DNA of 64,000 bases from Afipia sp. OHSU_II-C1 (lineage in GTDB: Bacteria > Pseudomonadota > Alphaproteobacteria > Rhizobiales > Xanthobacteraceae). A model generated the notes under the pieces. It saw only the letters and a program-made list of their open reading frames with translations. It ran no database searches and was not told the origin of the DNA. Of this stretch, positions 1 through 9,075 are shown in pieces. Numbering within the stretch: position 1 is the stretch's first letter; every line of letters starts with the position of its first letter. The DNA lies in contig NZ_APJI01000013.1 of assembly GCF_000497575.1 (NCBI RefSeq), forward strand, positions 248,001 to 312,000. The letters run 5' to 3'. The translations under genes and the position numbers were made by a program.

Positions 1-683
1 TCGGCGAGGCCGAGCCGGTTTGCGAGGCCGGTGAGGGCGTCGAGTCGCGCGAGGCCCGCGAACTTTCGCTTGAGGGTCAATTGGCTGACCGCCGTCGCAT
101 AGGCATGCTTGACGATATCGAACGCGCCGAACAGGAACATGAGCGTGATGAGCCCGAGGCAGATATAGATCAGGCCGCCGTTCAATATGCAGGCGATGCT
201 CGGTGGAATGGCGACAATGAAGATATTCAGCAGCGCCAGCCGCGGGCGATACGCCACGCGTGTCACCGTGCCTGCGGCATAGGTGAAAATGACTCCGCTG
301 ATCAGCATGTGAACGGTCGGGTCCGGGAGCATGAAGCAGCGAACGCCCATCGCACTGACCGTCACAGCGGTCGCGATGCTGCGGATCGCGAACCGGCGCT
401 CCCAGATCATGGCTGCGTCGCGCGACAGCGGTCGTCCGGTGGCGGCGCGATGATAGCGGCGGATCATCCAGATGCGTTCGATGGAGATAGCAACAGCGAT
501 CAGCGTCAGCGCCAGAACGTAGGGGTCGCCCGTTTGCGCGAAGATGGCCGCGCCGATCACGCACTGGCTCAGCAAGAAGACGACAATCGACGGCGTTGCA
601 CTGAAGAGATCGTTGATGATCTCGACATAGATGCCATCCGGAAGCCGGTGAGGCCGGAGCAGTTGCAGCGGTGAAATGGCCAT
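1..683 (-). CDS. membrane-anchored diguanylate cyclase (GGDEF), N-terminal part
   Basis: This is the first 227 codons of a gene that runs off the left edge of the window. I translated it by hand from the minus strand. It begins MAISPLQLLRPHRLPDG and has about five or six hydrophobic segments between residues 25 and 190, for example around LSQCVIGAAIFA and FIVAIPPSIACIL. After these comes the motif DALTGLANRLGLAD, which is the standard opening of a GGDEF domain. The expected product makes cyclic di-GMP from two GTP at the inner membrane. The catalytic GGDEF loop itself lies outside the window, so activity, and whether an EAL domain follows, cannot be judged. The gene lies downstream of rnpB on the same strand. 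Confidence 0.8.
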   Translation of the reverse strand, partial: MAISPLQLLRPHRLPDGIYVEIINDLFSATPSIVVFLLSQCVIGAAIFAQTGDPYVLALTLIAVAISIERIWMIRRYHRAATGRPLSRDAAMIWERRFAIRSIATAVTVSAMGVRCFMLPDPTVHMLISGVIFTYAAGTVTRVAYRPRLALLNIFIVAIPPSIACILNGGLIYICLGLITLMFLFGAFDIVKHAYATAVSQLTLKRKFAGLARLDALTGLANRLGLA

Positions 684-807
684 CGGACGCAATTCTTCCT
701 GCAGCCCCGTTATCGAGGCCGGCGCCACTCTTATCCGCACCCGGTAAAATGAAGGGTCCGCGGAAGGCTCAAAATTGAGGGAACTGGAACCTGGTTCCAA
801 AATTGGC

Positions 808-838
808 GAGGGGTCCGGCGTATTCCGCCGAACCCCTC
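808..838 (-). terminator. intrinsic terminator downstream of rnpB
   Basis: On the minus strand a stem GAGGGGT-T-CGGCG pairs with CGCCG-G-ACCCCTC around the loop GAATA. It is followed by GCCAATTTTGG. The position just past the 3' end of rnpB fits its terminator. A second perfect palindrome, TGGAACCTGGTTCCA, follows at 785-799. Confidence 0.6.
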
Positions 839-845
839 CTTCTTT

Positions 846-870
846 CGCATGATCCTATCGGGATCATGCG
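846..870. repeat. perfect 10-bp inverted repeat at rnpB 3' end
   Basis: CGCATGATCC (846-855) and GGATCATGCG (861-870) flank a 5-nt loop. It lies directly beyond the mature 3' end of RNase P RNA. It has no T-tract on the minus strand, so it may be a processing or protective hairpin rather than a terminator. Confidence 0.5.
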
Positions 871-879
871 ATCAATATC

Positions 880-1292
880 AGCCAGCCTGTAAGCCGGGTT
901 CTGTAGGGCCTGAATGGTTCACACCACGCAGACGTGACGGCCATTCCTCTGGGACGCAAGTTGCGTTGCGCCTCGAGCAACCTACCCGGACAGCGGGCTT
1001 GACATCGCCCCGCGGAGTTATCGCCCGAGAGCGAACTTTCCACTGTGCCGTCCCTATTCGGTTTTGCTCCCGGTGGGGTTTGCCATGCCGTCTCTATTGC
1101 TAGAAACGCGGTGCGCTCTTACCGCACCTTTTCACCCTTACCTTCACGGAGTGAAGGCGGTTCGTTCTCTGTGGCACTTTCCCTGGGGTCGCCCCCGCCG
1201 GGTGTTATCCGGCACCGTATGTCGATGGAGCCCGGACTTTCCTCCCCGGCGACCTTTCGATCCTTGCCGGAGCGGCCGTCCAGCCGACTGAC
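880..1292 (-). ncRNA. rnpB: RNase P RNA (bacterial type A)
   Basis: RNase P RNA is the catalytic RNA that trims the 5' leader from pre-tRNAs. On the minus strand the 5' end shows GGCCGCTCCGGCAAGG, then the hallmark GAGGAAAGTCCGGGCTCC (about 1228-1245), and the 3' end shows ACAGAACCCGGCTTACAGGC (about 886-905). These are the universally conserved ends of bacterial RNase P RNA, and about 410 nt is the usual alphaproteobacterial length. The exact ends are estimated to within about 10 nt. Several open reading frames cross this locus on both strands and should be ignored. Confidence 0.95.
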
Positions 1293-1373
1293 AGATGAGG
1301 ACATGAGCGTTCCCGGCAGTCGCGTCAAGTCAAATGCGGTGCGGCGGACCTTTCAAATAATTTATGCTGAAGA

Positions 1374-1400
1374 TGTCGTTCGGGCCTCGGTCCGTTCGTC
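1374..1400 (+). promoter_or_regulatory. ECF-type promoter before the YCII/sigma operon
   Basis: The sequence TGTCGT (1374-1379), a 17-nt spacer and CGTC (1397-1400) resembles ECF-sigma promoters; TGTCGA-like -35 elements are reported for ECF42 groups. It lies 42 nt upstream of the YCII start, which suggests autoregulation by the downstream sigma factor. This is inferred from the pattern only. Confidence 0.45.
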
Positions 1401-1442
1401 TAGGGTTACGGCGAATGGCGCCGGTCAAACGGAGTGACCCAC

Positions 1443-1796
1443 ATGCAGTATTTGTTGCTGATCTATCGAAACGAAGCAGATGAGGCCAAACGGAGCGAGG
1501 CTGAAGCCAAGGCAATGACCGACGAATACGGCGCGTTCACGCAATCCATTATCCAGAGCGGGAACTTCAAGGGCGGCGACCGGCTGCACCCGACGTCGAT
1601 GGCGACCACGGTGCGCGTGCGTGACGGAAAAACCCTGACCACCGACGGCCCGTTTGCGGAAACCCACGAGCAGCTCGGCGGATACTACATCGTCGACGCG
1701 AAGGATATCGACGCGGCGCTGGCGATTGCAGCCCGAATTCCGGGCGCCCGGGTCGGTTCGATCGAAGTCCGGCCGATCTACATGTACAACAGCTAG
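1443..1796 (+). CDS. YCII/DGPF-domain protein
   Basis: The product is a 117-residue protein of the YCII (YciI-like) family. It carries the diagnostic motif DGPFAET at residues 68-74 and begins MQYLLLIYRNE, a typical family opening. DGPF proteins are encoded beside ECF42 sigma factors in many bacteria; their biochemical role is not established. An ATG at 1443 with GGAG at 1431-1434 fits better than the in-frame GTG at 1434, which adds three residues and overlaps that ribosome site. The gene ends 30 nt before the likely sigma-factor start, so the two are probably co-transcribed. Confidence 0.85.
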   Translation: MQYLLLIYRNEADEAKRSEAEAKAMTDEYGAFTQSIIQSGNFKGGDRLHPTSMATTVRVRDGKTLTTDGPFAETHEQLGGYYIVDAKDIDAALAIAARIPGARVGSIEVRPIYMYNS

Positions 1797-1826
1797 CAGG
1801 CGGTGCCGATTCTGATTGGCGAGGCG

Positions 1827-3068
1827 ATGAAGACCGCGGACATCGAAAACATATTCCGCAACGAGGCGGGTCGCGCGCTTGCGACGCTGATCCGCCTCGT
1901 CGGAAGTTTCGATCTCGCTGAAGACGTATTGCAGGAAGCGTTTGCGGCTGCGCTGGAACGCTGGGCGATGGACGGCGCACCTTCAAATCCGCGGGCATGG
2001 CTTATCACGACCGGCCGCAACAAGGCCGTCGATCGTATCCGCCGCGAGACCGCGTTTCGTGCGAAGCAGAACCAGATCGTTCAGGAGACGGAGCTGCTTG
2101 GAGCCGATGTTGCGGACGGCGATGGTGTGACGGACGCCGTCGATGACGACGCGCTGCGGCTGATCTTCACCTGCTGCCATCCTTCGTTCGCTATCGAGAC
2201 GCAGGTCGCGCTAACTCTGCGCACGATCTGCGGGCTAACCACGGGGGAAGTCGCCCGCGCGTTTCTTGTTAACGAGGACGCGATGGCGCAGCGCCTGACC
2301 CGCGCGAAACAGAAGATTCGCCTCGCCGGAATTCCCTATGAAGTGCCGCAGCACGATGCGCTGGGCGCGCGGCTGCGCGGCGTGCTCACCGTGGTTTATC
2401 TTGTTTTCGACGAAGGCTATGCCGCGACCGCAGGCGAGAAGCTGATGCGGCCTGACCTCGCGCGGGAAGCGATACGGCTCTGTCGTCTGCTCGACGTCTT
2501 GATGCCGGGGCGAAGCGAGATTCATGGCCTGCTCGCGCTGACGCTTCTGCACGACGCGCGGCGTACCAGCCGCGAGACGGCAGAGGGCGATATCGTGCTG
2601 CTGGAGCATCAGGATCGCACGCTGTGGGATCATGTCCAGATTGCGGAAGGGCTGCGGCTGGTCGAGGAATCGCTGTCGTCGCCGGGCCGTCCTGATCCTT
2701 ATGTCGTGCAGGCTGCCATTGCGGCGCTTCACGCGCGCGCGCCGAGTTTTGCCGAAACCGACTGGCCGCAGATCGCAGGGCTCTATGAAGTGCTGGTGCG
2801 GATTGCGCCTTCACCGGTGGTCGCGCTCAACCACGCCGCGGCCATATCGATGGTCGATGGACCGGCCAAGGCGCTGGTGCTGGTCGACACGCTTGCCGCG
2901 CGTGGTGAACTCGACGGCTACGGCCTGCTGCCCGCTGTCCGTGCGGACTTGTTGCGGCGGCTGAAACGTGTCGACGAAGCGCGCGCTTCCTATATGCAGG
3001 CACTTGAGGCGACCAGTCTCGAACCGTTGCGGCGTCTATATCTTCGGCGCCTCTCTGAACTGAACTAG
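1827..3068 (+). CDS. ECF42-type RNA polymerase sigma factor with C-terminal extension
   Basis: This 413-residue sigma-70 family factor is about twice the size of an ordinary ECF sigma. Region 2 is visible as [19 protein letters not shown] (28-46) and [20 protein letters not shown] (54-73). Region 4 is at [21 protein letters not shown] (about 135-155), followed by [13 protein letters not shown]. The remaining 240 residues form the helical, TPR-like extension found in the ECF42 group (DUF6596), which is needed for activity in studied members. No anti-sigma gene is adjacent, as is usual for this group; the partner is the DGPF protein upstream. A GTG at 1803 would add eight residues and is the alternative start. 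Confidence 0.88.
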   Translation: MKTADIENIFRNEAGRALATLIRLVGSFDLAEDVLQEAFAAALERWAMDGAPSNPRAWLITTGRNKAVDRIRRETAFRAKQNQIVQETELLGADVADGDGVTDAVDDDALRLIFTCCHPSFAIETQVALTLRTICGLTTGEVARAFLVNEDAMAQRLTRAKQKIRLAGIPYEVPQHDALGARLRGVLTVVYLVFDEGYAATAGEKLMRPDLAREAIRLCRLLDVLMPGRSEIHGLLALTLLHDARRTSRETAEGDIVLLEHQDRTLWDHVQIAEGLRLVEESLSSPGRPDPYVVQAAIAALHARAPSFAETDWPQIAGLYEVLVRIAPSPVVALNHAAAISMVDGPAKALVLVDTLAARGELDGYGLLPAVRADLLRRLKRVDEARASYMQALEATSLEPLRRLYLRRLSELN

Positions 3069-3077
3069 GGCCGCCGC

Positions 3078-3851
3078 TCAGCTCACAAGCGCTTCTTTCG
3101 GCATGAGCGCGAGCAGATCGTTCAATGTGGTCAATGTTGACTGATCGGCGATGCCGTCGATCCGCTCCGGCCGGAAGTGCCGCTGGAAAGCTGTAACAAC
3201 ATCCATGGTGGCGGCGTCATAGAGTCCGTTCAGCGGCACGCCGTAACCGAAGCTCGCCAACAGCTTTTGCAGGGCGAGAACGTCGTCGCCGGATTGTCCG
3301 AGCATGGTCTGCACGCCGCGGACGATCGGGGCGGGTTCGACCCAGAGGCCGACGCCGGAATCCGCCAGCAGCCGCCACGGAAATTTCTCGCCGGGATCCT
3401 TCTTGCGGCCCGGCGCGACGTCCGAATGTCCGAGAATGCGATGCTTCGGAATATCGCGGCGGATCATGATGCCTTTGCACAGGGCGATCACCGCCGCGGT
3501 CTGCCGCAGCGGGAAATCGGTGTAGCCAAGGTCGTGACCGGGATTGACGATCTCGATCCCGATCGAAAGGGAATTGATGTCGGTTTCGTTGCCCCATGAC
3601 GACGCGCCCGCATGCCATGCGCGATCCGATTCGCGCACGCACTGCACGATGTTGCCGTCCTCGAGCACGACATAATGAGCGGAGACCTCGGTCCCCGTCG
3701 TGCACAGCCGGACGATCGCGCTCGCGGCATCGGCCATCCCGGTGTAGTGCAGCACGATCATGTTCGGCGATAGCACGCCCTTGCGGTCGCCGTAGTTCGG
3801 CGATGGCGTGACATTCGAGACGACAGACGAATCCGGCACGAAGTTCGGCAT
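3078..3851 (-). CDS. N-acetylmuramoyl-L-alanine amidase (AmiD/AmpD type) with PG-binding domain
   Basis: The enzyme cleaves the amide between N-acetylmuramic acid and L-alanine in peptidoglycan or its fragments. The Amidase_2 domain covers about residues 25-165, with zinc ligands expected at H35 (VLHYTG), H142 (LGHSD) and D152 (KDPG). A C-terminal peptidoglycan-binding domain follows (DDVLALQKLLASFGYGVP, then ATMDVVTAFQRHF). I chose the ATG at 3851 (MPNFVPDSS, 257 residues) because GGGGGAG lies nine nt upstream; a longer in-frame opening to 3917 has no such site. There is no clear signal peptide. The gene is divergent from the dcw cluster and probably acts in wall recycling or remodelling. 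Confidence 0.88.
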   Translation of the reverse strand: MPNFVPDSSVVSNVTPSPNYGDRKGVLSPNMIVLHYTGMADAASAIVRLCTTGTEVSAHYVVLEDGNIVQCVRESDRAWHAGASSWGNETDINSLSIGIEIVNPGHDLGYTDFPLRQTAAVIALCKGIMIRRDIPKHRILGHSDVAPGRKKDPGEKFPWRLLADSGVGLWVEPAPIVRGVQTMLGQSGDDVLALQKLLASFGYGVPLNGLYDAATMDVVTAFQRHFRPERIDGIADQSTLTTLNDLLALMPKEALVS

Positions 3852-4385
3852 TTCAGCAGGCTCCCCCAGGTGAACAATCGGGACGCTGACGCTTCGAACC
3901 AAATCCAGCAGACTCAAACGATCCTCGCGGCATAGAGGTACTCAAAACGGGGCGAGAGAAGGGCGGTAGTCGGCTAGTGATAGGGTAATGCACACCCGGC
4001 GCAATCGGGGCCGGTTCCATAGCCCCCAGAACATTGCGCATGGCCGGGTTGCTCGCCGGCGCCGGGAAAACACCTTCTTCAAAGGCAATCCTCTGCGTCA
4101 ACCATTCCTTAACGATAACTGCCGCCAATGAAGGGTGGAGAGTCGCGCCAGAAGGGTGCGGCTGTGGTCCTTAAATGCGCAAAAAGCCCCGCGAAAAGCT
4201 CGATGGCTGGCCAGAAAATCCCATGCGGAACCTCGAATTTAAGGCGGGTCATCGCCAGCGCCTCCGCGTTCAGGTCGATCTGGATGCCGGAAAGGGCCAA
4301 TCTGGGGCTGTACGGCCGCGATCTCGCGGATCGGCCCGGATATTCCGGCCGGCATGCGGCCGTCTTTCACCGGCAGGCGTTTGAA
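3852..4385. other. 534-bp divergent intergenic region, no mraZ
   Basis: The stretch separates the amidase from rsmH. The rsmH reading frame stays open upstream to 4128, but that extension has no RsmH-like sequence. No MraZ-like protein is encoded here although mraZ often heads dcw clusters. The region holds a CtrA-like site (4098-4113) and should contain the cluster's main promoter. GC-rich inverted repeats are present around 4310-4380. Confidence 0.5.
4098..4113 (+). promoter_or_regulatory. CtrA-like binding site upstream of dcw cluster
   Basis: TCAA-CCATTCC-TTAAC differs by one base from the alphaproteobacterial CtrA consensus TTAA-N7-TTAAC, and the first half extends to TCAACCAT against TTAACCAT. 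It lies 272 nt before the rsmH start. CtrA is the master cell-cycle regulator of this class, so cell-cycle control of division genes is plausible. Confidence 0.45.
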
Positions 4386-5387
4386 ATGTCGCCCGACGAT
4401 GCACCTGTACGCCACGTTCCGGTTCTCGGCCGCGAAGCGGTTGAGGCGCTCGCGCCGCGCGACGGAGGCGTTTACGTGGACGCGACGTTCGGAGCCGGCG
4501 GTTACAGCCGCGCGATCCTGAAAGTTCCCGGCACCCGCGTGATCGGCATCGATCGCGATCGCACCGCAATCGCCGGCGGCTTCGATCTCGTGGACTCCTC
4601 GGGCGGGCGGCTGACGCTGGTCGAGGATCGTTTTTCCAATTTGGCGGATGTCTGCGCGTCACAGGGCATCACCTCCGTCGATGGCGTGGTGATGGATGTC
4701 GGCGTCTCATCCATGCAACTCGACCAGTCGGAGCGCGGCTTCTCGTTCCGCCTCAACGGCCCGCTCGACATGCGGATGGGCCAGGACGGGCCGACCGCGG
4801 CCGATGTGGTCGCCAAGGCGTCCGAAACCGACCTCGCCAATATCATTTATATCTTCGGCGAGGAGCGGCATTCCCGCGCCGTTGCGCGCGCCATCGTCGC
4901 GGCGCGGAAAGAAGCGCCGATTACAACGACACGCGCGCTGGCCGACATCGTCTCGCGCGTGGTGCGCTCCAAGCCGAATGAAATTCATCCCGCGACGCGG
5001 ACGTTCCAGGCGCTGCGCATCTTCGTCAACGAGGAACTGGATGAGCTTCACGCGGCGCTGGTGGCGGCGGAGCAGATGCTGAAGCCGGGCGGCAGGCTGG
5101 CCGTGGTGTCGTTCCATTCGCTCGAAGACCGCATCGTCAAGAATTTCCTTAACGAGCGCGGCAAGCGCGGCGGCGGTTCGCGGCATCTGCCCGAAGTCGA
5201 TCAGGCGTTGCCGAGCTTTGAAATCCTCACCAAGCGCCCGATCGTGGCGGATGATGAAGAAGTCGCGGACAATCCGCGCGCGCGCTCCGCGAAGCTGCGC
5301 GCCGCTGCGCGCACCGATGCGCCTGCGCAATCGGAGACCGCATCATTCGACTGGCCGCAGCTTGCTGACGTGATGAGGGGAGGCTGA
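4386..5387 (+). CDS. rsmH: 16S rRNA (cytosine1402-N4)-methyltransferase RsmH
   Basis: RsmH (formerly MraW) methylates N4 of C1402 in the ribosomal P site using S-adenosylmethionine. The 333-residue product starts [19 protein letters not shown] and carries the SAM-binding motif [14 protein letters not shown] (about 32-45), a second motif [15 protein letters not shown], and the family motif [14 protein letters not shown] near the C-terminus. The ATG at 4386 matches where family members begin; the frame is open upstream but not conserved. It is the first gene of the division/wall cluster and ends one nt before ftsL, so translation is probably coupled. Confidence 0.95.
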   Translation: MSPDDAPVRHVPVLGREAVEALAPRDGGVYVDATFGAGGYSRAILKVPGTRVIGIDRDRTAIAGGFDLVDSSGGRLTLVEDRFSNLADVCASQGITSVDGVVMDVGVSSMQLDQSERGFSFRLNGPLDMRMGQDGPTAADVVAKASETDLANIIYIFGEERHSRAVARAIVAARKEAPITTTRALADIVSRVVRSKPNEIHPATRTFQALRIFVNEELDELHAALVAAEQMLKPGGRLAVVSFHSLEDRIVKNFLNERGKRGGGSRHLPEVDQALPSFEILTKRPIVADDEEVADNPRARSAKLRAAARTDAPAQSETASFDWPQLADVMRGG

Positions 5388-5388
5388 C

Positions 5389-5799
5389 ATGCGGTTTGTC
5401 CACCTCTTTGTCATCTGCGCACTGATCTTCGGCGCGGCCTACGTCTACCGCATCAAGATGGAATCGACGGTGCGGACCGAAAGCGTTCTCCGGCTGCGTG
5501 CCGACATCCGCAAGGAGCGCGATTCCATCGCCGCCCTCAGAGCGGAGTGGGCCAAACTGGAATCACCGAAACGTTTGCAGGAACTGGCCTCGCGTCACCT
5601 GTCGCTGCGTTCGATCGAAGCCATACAATATGACTCGCTGAAGAACCTGCCGCCGCGTCCGCCGAGCTTCGTGAGGCCGGGCGATCCCGATCCGATCGGG
5701 ACCATGATCGAAAGCGTCGATCTGGAAGCGCTTGCCAAGGCCGCGTCGGAAGATGAATCGCTCACCGGCTCGATTCCCAAACCGGAGGGCGCGCAGTGA
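5389..5799 (+). CDS. ftsL: cell division protein FtsL
   Basis: This is a small bitopic divisome protein of 136 residues. It has a hydrophobic segment at about 4-20 (VHLFVICALIFGAAYVY), then a coiled-coil stretch at about 30-75 (TESVLRLRADIRKERDSIAA) and an acidic, proline-rich periplasmic tail. FtsL works with FtsB and FtsQ to activate the FtsWI septal synthase. It was identified by architecture and by position between rsmH and ftsI, since FtsL sequences diverge strongly. The start lies one nt after the rsmH stop, and the stop overlaps the ftsI GTG start. Confidence 0.88.
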   Translation: MRFVHLFVICALIFGAAYVYRIKMESTVRTESVLRLRADIRKERDSIAALRAEWAKLESPKRLQELASRHLSLRSIEAIQYDSLKNLPPRPPSFVRPGDPDPIGTMIESVDLEALAKAASEDESLTGSIPKPEGAQ

Positions 5800-7535
5800 C
5801 CGAGCAAATCACACGGCCTACGGAACCCTGGCGGCAACGGCTGATCCGCACGCTGCTTTACGGAAAGAACGTGGACCGCTCGGCCAAGGCGCGTGCGCGC
5901 GTCGGCCTTGCGATCATCGCTTTCGCGGCGGTTTACGCGATCATTGCCGGTCGCCTCGTCATGTTCGCGATCGGCGGCGATGGTCACGGCACGCGGCGCA
6001 CGGCCTCGCAGGATGCCGTCGCCACGGCACGGCCCGATATCCTTGATCGCAACGGGACGATCCTCGCCACCGACGTCAAGACGCCGTCGCTGTTCGGCGA
6101 GCCCCGCCGCATTATCGATAAGGACGAGGCGATCGAGCTTCTCACCGGAACGCTGCCGGATCTCGACGCGGGCGAAGTGCGGGATCGTCTTTCGTCGAAG
6201 AAGGGGTTTGTCTGGCTGAAGCGCGAAATTACGCCAACGCAGCAGAAGGAAATCTATCGTCTGGGTCTGCCCGGCGTCGGGTTCCTGCGCGAGAACAAGC
6301 GGGTGTATCCGAGCGGTCCCGTGGTGTCGCATCTGATCGGCCATGTGAACATCGACAACCAGGGCATTGCCGGCATCGAGAAGTGGCTGGACAGCAACGG
6401 CCTTGCCGATCTGCACCGGGCCGGCTTCGCCACCGACCGGCAACAGGAGCCCGTGCGGCTCGCGGTCGATCTGCGCGTCGAACATGCGCTGCGCGATGAA
6501 CTGCTCAAGGCCAAGGACAAGTTCAAGGCGAAGGCGGCCGCTGGTCTGGTTTCGAACGTCAATACCGGTGAGATCATCGCAATGGTCTCGGTGCCGGATT
6601 ACGATCCCAACAATCCGCGCGAAGCCAACGACCCGACCCGCATCAACCGCCTGACCACCGGCGTGTTCGAGATGGGCTCGACGTTCAAGTCGCTGACGCT
6701 TGCGATGGCGCTGGATTCCGGCCGCGCCACCGTCAACACGCTCTACGACGCGCGTGCGCCGCTGACCTACGGCAAGTTCAAGATTCATGACACCCACAAT
6801 CTGGGGCGTGCGGTGCCGATGTGGGAGGTGTTCACTGAATCGTCGAACGTCGGCGCGGCCCGTGTCGCGCTGTCGATGGGCGTCGAGGCGCACAAGGCGT
6901 TCCTGCGCAAACTGGGACAGCTCTCGCGGCTTCGCACCGAACTGCCCGAAAGCGCTGAGCCGCTGGTGCCGAAACGCTGGGGCGAACTGAACACCATCAC
7001 CATCGCGTTCGGACACGGCATGGCCGTGGCGCCGTTGCAGGCCGTGATGGGCATCAACGCGCTGGTCAATGGCGGCTATCTGATCCCGCCGACATTCCTG
7101 AAGCGATCGCGCGAGGATGCCATGCAACTCGCCAAGCAGGTCGTGAAGCCGGAGACCAGCGCCAGCATGCGCTACATGATGCGGCTGAATGCGGAGAGAG
7201 GCACGGCGCGCAAGGCCGACGTCAAAGGTTATTATGTCGGCGGCAAGACAGGCACCTCGGAAAAGGTGGTCAACGGCCGCTATTCCAAGAAGCAGGTGCT
7301 GAATTCCTTCACGGCCATCATGCCGGCGGACAATCCGCAGTATCAACTGCTGATCATGCTTGACGAGCCGCAGCCGTTGCCCGAAACCCACGGCTTCATC
7401 ACCTCGGGCTGGAACACGGTCCCGACCGGCGGCAAGGTCATCGAGCGAATCGCCCCGCTGCTCGGGATGGTGCCGCGGTTCGATCTGCCGCCGTCCGACC
7501 GCCTTATTCTTGCGGCATCGAAGGAAAGCCGGTAA
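5796..7535 (+). CDS. ftsI: septal peptidoglycan transpeptidase FtsI (PBP3)
   Basis: FtsI is the class B penicillin-binding protein that crosslinks septal peptidoglycan. The 579-residue product has one N-terminal membrane segment (about 36-58), a non-catalytic PBP-dimer region opening with [15 protein letters not shown] (79-93), and the transpeptidase domain. Active-site motifs are S295-T-F-K (EMGSTFKS), SSN at 349-351 and KTG at 484-486. It begins with GTG at 5796, overlapping the ftsL TGA as GTGA, so the two are translationally coupled. The partner glycosyltransferase FtsW is encoded downstream. Confidence 0.95.
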   Translation: MTEQITRPTEPWRQRLIRTLLYGKNVDRSAKARARVGLAIIAFAAVYAIIAGRLVMFAIGGDGHGTRRTASQDAVATARPDILDRNGTILATDVKTPSLFGEPRRIIDKDEAIELLTGTLPDLDAGEVRDRLSSKKGFVWLKREITPTQQKEIYRLGLPGVGFLRENKRVYPSGPVVSHLIGHVNIDNQGIAGIEKWLDSNGLADLHRAGFATDRQQEPVRLAVDLRVEHALRDELLKAKDKFKAKAAAGLVSNVNTGEIIAMVSVPDYDPNNPREANDPTRINRLTTGVFEMGSTFKSLTLAMALDSGRATVNTLYDARAPLTYGKFKIHDTHNLGRAVPMWEVFTESSNVGAARVALSMGVEAHKAFLRKLGQLSRLRTELPESAEPLVPKRWGELNTITIAFGHGMAVAPLQAVMGINALVNGGYLIPPTFLKRSREDAMQLAKQVVKPETSASMRYMMRLNAERGTARKADVKGYYVGGKTGTSEKVVNGRYSKKQVLNSFTAIMPADNPQYQLLIMLDEPQPLPETHGFITSGWNTVPTGGKVIERIAPLLGMVPRFDLPPSDRLILAASKESR

Positions 7536-7626
7536 CCGCTCACGGAGTTTTGTGGACGTGCGTATCCCGCAGCGCGGGCGCCGGTTCTGCGGTTAGACTA
7601 CGCTATGATTCCAAATCCGGGGTGAG

Positions 7627-9075
7627 ATGAAGTTACGCGATCTTTTCAGCGGGGATGCCGTGGTCGGCGCGCAACATGCCGATGTTGCGGTCGCGGGCAT
7701 TGCCATGGACAGCCGGGAGGTGAAGCGGGGCGATGTTTTCTTCGCGCTGGCCGGTGTCAAGACCGATGGCGCGCGCTTCATCGATCAGGCGGTTGCGTCC
7801 GGCGCTGTCGCTGTCGTCAGCGACCGTATTCCGGAGGGCGACGGTCGCGTTGCATTTATTGCCGTGCCGAATCCGCGCCGCGCGCTGGCGCTGGCCGCGG
7901 CGAGATTCTACCCACGTCAGCCCGCGACCATTGCGGCGGTCACCGGCACCAGCGGCAAGACCTCCGTGGCCGTATTCACGCGGCAGATCTGGCAGCGTCT
8001 CGGTTATGCAGCCGCGAGCATCGGGACCATTGGCCTCGTGTCGCCGAAGCGGACGGTCTACGGCTCGCTCACCACGCCCGATCCGATCGCGTTGCATCGG
8101 TCACTCGACGAGATCGCGGGCGAGGGCGTGACCCATCTGGCGTTCGAGGCGTCGTCGCATGGTCTCGACCAGCATCGCCTCGACGGAGTGCGGGTGAGTG
8201 CGGGCGCGTTTACGAACCTGTCGCGTGACCACATGGATTATCATCCCACGGTCGAGCACTATCTCGCAGCCAAGCTGCGGCTGTTCACGGATCTGGTCGT
8301 CGATGGCGGCGCGGCGATCATCGCCGCCGATCATGACCATTCGCAGGCGGTGATCGATGCCGCGCGTATCCGCAAGCTGCGGATCATCACGGTCGGACGC
8401 AAGGGTGAAGGCATCAAGCTCATTGATGCGGCTGTCGATGGCTTTGCGCAGAAGCTGACGCTGGAGCATGACGGCAAGCGCATTCAGGTGCGGCTGCCGC
8501 TGGTCGGAGAATTCCAGATCGAGAACGCACTGGTTGCGGCTGGACTTGTGATTGCCACCGGCGGCGATGCGAAGCGTGTGTTCGCGGCACTCGAACATCT
8601 TGAAGGTGCGCCGGGGCGTCTTGAGCTGGTTGGTGAGCGCAACGGCGCGCCAGTCTTCGTGGATTATGCGCACAAGCCCGATGCGCTGGCGAAAGCGCTC
8701 GAAGCCCTGCGGCCCTATACAAAACGCAAGCTCGTGGTGGTGTTCGGCGCGGGTGGCGACCGCGACGCCGGTAAGCGTCCGCTGATGGGCGCGATCGCCG
8801 CTGAGAACGCAGATACTGTCATCATTACCGATGATAATCCCCGATCGGAGGACCCCGCCTCGATCCGGGCCGCCATCATGGCGGCTGCGAAAGGCGCCAA
8901 GGATATCGCCGACCGCAATGAGGCGATCCGCGCCGCCGTCGCAGGCCTGCAACAGGGCGATGCGCTGCTGATCGCGGGCAAGGGTCACGAGACCGGACAG
9001 ATTGTTGGAGATAAAGTGTTGCCGTTCAGCGATCACGACGCCGCCATGGCGGCACTGGCGGAGCACGCCGCATGA
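7627..9075 (+). CDS. murE: UDP-MurNAc-Ala-Glu:meso-diaminopimelate ligase MurE
   Basis: MurE adds meso-diaminopimelate to UDP-MurNAc-L-Ala-D-Glu with ATP in the cytoplasm. The 482-residue protein has the three Mur domains: an N-terminal domain with AMDSREVKRGDVFFAL, the ATP-binding P-loop AVTGTSGKTS (about 104-113), and a C-terminal domain. The motif TDDNPRSEDP near residue 400 is the DNPR signature of meso-DAP-specific enzymes, so this organism uses DAP-type peptidoglycan. The ATG at 7627 follows GGTGAG. The stop region overlaps the murF start. Confidence 0.95.
   Translation: MKLRDLFSGDAVVGAQHADVAVAGIAMDSREVKRGDVFFALAGVKTDGARFIDQAVASGAVAVVSDRIPEGDGRVAFIAVPNPRRALALAAARFYPRQPATIAAVTGTSGKTSVAVFTRQIWQRLGYAAASIGTIGLVSPKRTVYGSLTTPDPIALHRSLDEIAGEGVTHLAFEASSHGLDQHRLDGVRVSAGAFTNLSRDHMDYHPTVEHYLAAKLRLFTDLVVDGGAAIIAADHDHSQAVIDAARIRKLRIITVGRKGEGIKLIDAAVDGFAQKLTLEHDGKRIQVRLPLVGEFQIENALVAAGLVIATGGDAKRVFAALEHLEGAPGRLELVGERNGAPVFVDYAHKPDALAKALEALRPYTKRKLVVVFGAGGDRDAGKRPLMGAIAAENADTVIITDDNPRSEDPASIRAAIMAAAKGAKDIADRNEAIRAAVAGLQQGDALLIAGKGHETGQIVGDKVLPFSDHDAAMAALAEHAA

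Noticed and set aside
81-674. Long plus-strand frame of 197 codons
   Set aside because: It is the antisense of the membrane diguanylate cyclase gene; its composition (Arg, Asp, His, Gln rich) is typical of a shadow frame in GC-rich DNA.
849-1437. Several overlapping frames on both strands
   Set aside because: They cross the RNase P RNA gene and have no protein-like features.
4128-4385. Upstream extension of rsmH by 86 codons
   Set aside because: The extra sequence is unlike RsmH, and the usual N-terminus begins at the ATG at 4386.
5595-7391. Minus-strand frame of 598 codons
   Set aside because: It is antisense to ftsL and ftsI, with low-complexity His/Arg/Gln composition and no recognisable domain.
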